Origin: Ruegeria sp. HKCCA6707
GTDB lineage: Bacteria > Pseudomonadota > Alphaproteobacteria > Rhodobacterales > Rhodobacteraceae
DNA: 64,000 nt
Assembly (NCBI RefSeq): GCF_013033515.1
Contig: NZ_WQEG01000006.1
Coordinates: forward strand, 248,001 to 312,000
Direction of reading: 5' to 3'
Shown: positions 63,532-64,000 of the stretch, piece by piece
How positions within the stretch are numbered: position 1 is the stretch's first letter
Layout of the letters: every line of letters starts with the position of its first letter
Translations under genes and position numbers: made by a program
Notes under the pieces: model-generated
Database searches by the model: none
What the model saw: only the letters and a program-made list of their open reading frames with translations
Told to the model about the DNA's origin: nothing

Positions 63532-64000
63532 TTGGGAACTGGCAACACTGATCGTTGGTGGCTTCTGGGTGCGATGGGCGCAATTCTCGGGGTGATTTTG
63601 TTGGACGAAACTGCGGTTGGCGTCGCGCTTCCAACAATACGCCAAGAACTGGGACTTTCAGAGATATCTGCTCATTGGGTGGTCAATATCTATCTTCTGA
63701 CATTGGCCTGTTTGGCAGCGGCTACGGGTCGAATTGGGGACATAGTCGGAATTAGGGCGCTGTTGACCGCAGGGCTTTTTGTTTTTGGAGTGGCTTCAGT
63801 TGTTTCAGGATTTGCTCCAAACGGGCTAACACTGCTTATAGCGCGTGGCATTCAGGGCGTTGGCGCCGCCGCAATCTTTCCGTTGTCTCTGACATTGATA
63901 GCCTTGTCATTTGATGGGGCCGAGCGCGGCAAAGCTTTGGGTATCTATGGAGCGATCGGAACATGTTTCCTGGCAGCCGGCCCCTTGGTCGGCGGTGCGC
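63532..64000 (+). CDS. MFS transporter, DHA2 drug-efflux type (cut by window edge)
   Basis: The first 156 codons of an EmrB/QacA-like transporter. The TTG start at 63532 is preceded by AGGAG at nine bases; ATG 63574 is another option. Helix 1 contains VILLDETAVGVALPTIRQELG, a DHA2 motif D1 sequence, and the second has RIGDIVG (motif A variant). The helices then continue to the window end. Substrate unknown. Confidence 0.85.
   Translation, partial: MGTGNTDRWWLLGAMGAILGVILLDETAVGVALPTIRQELGLSEISAHWVVNIYLLTLACLAAATGRIGDIVGIRALLTAGLFVFGVASVVSGFAPNGLTLLIARGIQGVGAAAIFPLSLTLIALSFDGAERGKALGIYGAIGTCFLAAGPLVGGA

Overview
The window is chromosomal DNA of an alphaproteobacterium, most likely of the Rhodobacteraceae (Roseobacter group). 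The evidence is gene content: GcrA and a GapR-type DUF2312 protein, a DUF2155 gene and an NDUFA12 homologue beside aat-accC-accB, form II CoxL, a small exported protein typical of the family, and TRAP, PhyH and EamA genes common in marine roseobacters. The DNA is GC-rich with ATG/GTG/TTG starts. No rRNA, CRISPR array, insertion sequence or prophage was seen.

Layout. 1-9 kb: the 5' part of valS, a PhyH dioxygenase, a stand-alone form II CoxL protein with an overlapping DUF2235 hydrolase, a Nudix hydrolase, gcrA, an ABC-2 permease and an EamA permease. 8.5-18.9 kb: argD-argF preceded by an arginine-rich mini-ORF, a membrane haem protein paired with a Tat-exported dioxygenase-like protein, pirin, a ketopantoate reductase, a Nudix hydrolase, hrpB, meaB and rpmB with a clear terminator. 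19-24 kb: a copper-handling pair, HdeD, a sirtuin gene broken by one extra base, a protein-tyrosine phosphatase and a LysR regulator. 23.6-27.3 kb: lepA flanked by two AT-richer accessory genes of unknown function. 28-36 kb: small exported proteins, an entericidin-like lipoprotein, an SqrR/BigR-type persulfide sensor, clpP-clpX, RidA, an NDUFA12-MlaD-DUF2155 block, and aat-accC-accB. 36-42.8 kb: a PAS-LuxR regulator, an XRE/short-chain-acyl-type regulator, a response regulator and a symporter-fused histidine kinase, then an orphan SPOA (FliM-like) protein. 42.8-45.1 kb: a sulfur operon (persulfide dioxygenase-like hydrolase, two YeeE/YedE half-transporters, a DUF442 protein) behind a palindrome that overlaps its predicted promoter. 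45.9 kb: gapR.

47.4-54.7 kb, next to tRNA-Thr(UGU), is a catabolic island: TRAP transporter dctPQM, GlcG-like protein, beta-hydroxyacid dehydrogenase, SDR, KdgF-like cupin, a dead 2-keto-3-deoxygluconate kinase and a divergent GntR regulator. Together these suggest uptake and catabolism of unsaturated uronates or a similar sugar acid, in a pathway that has decayed at its kdgK end. 54.7-61.2 kb holds an envelope/stress cluster of poorly known families (DUF3300, DUF2950, a decayed DUF533 gene, DUF1194) followed by hemerythrin and a glutathionyl-hydroquinone reductase. The window ends with an AraC remnant, a GAF-adenylate cyclase and the start of an MFS exporter.

The best leads for new biology are the Arg-rich ORF before argD, the two unknown genes beside lepA, the DUF3300-DUF2950 cluster, the persulfide sensor and sulfur operon, and the decaying uronate island. 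Nothing seen here amounts to a clear multi-gene defence system.
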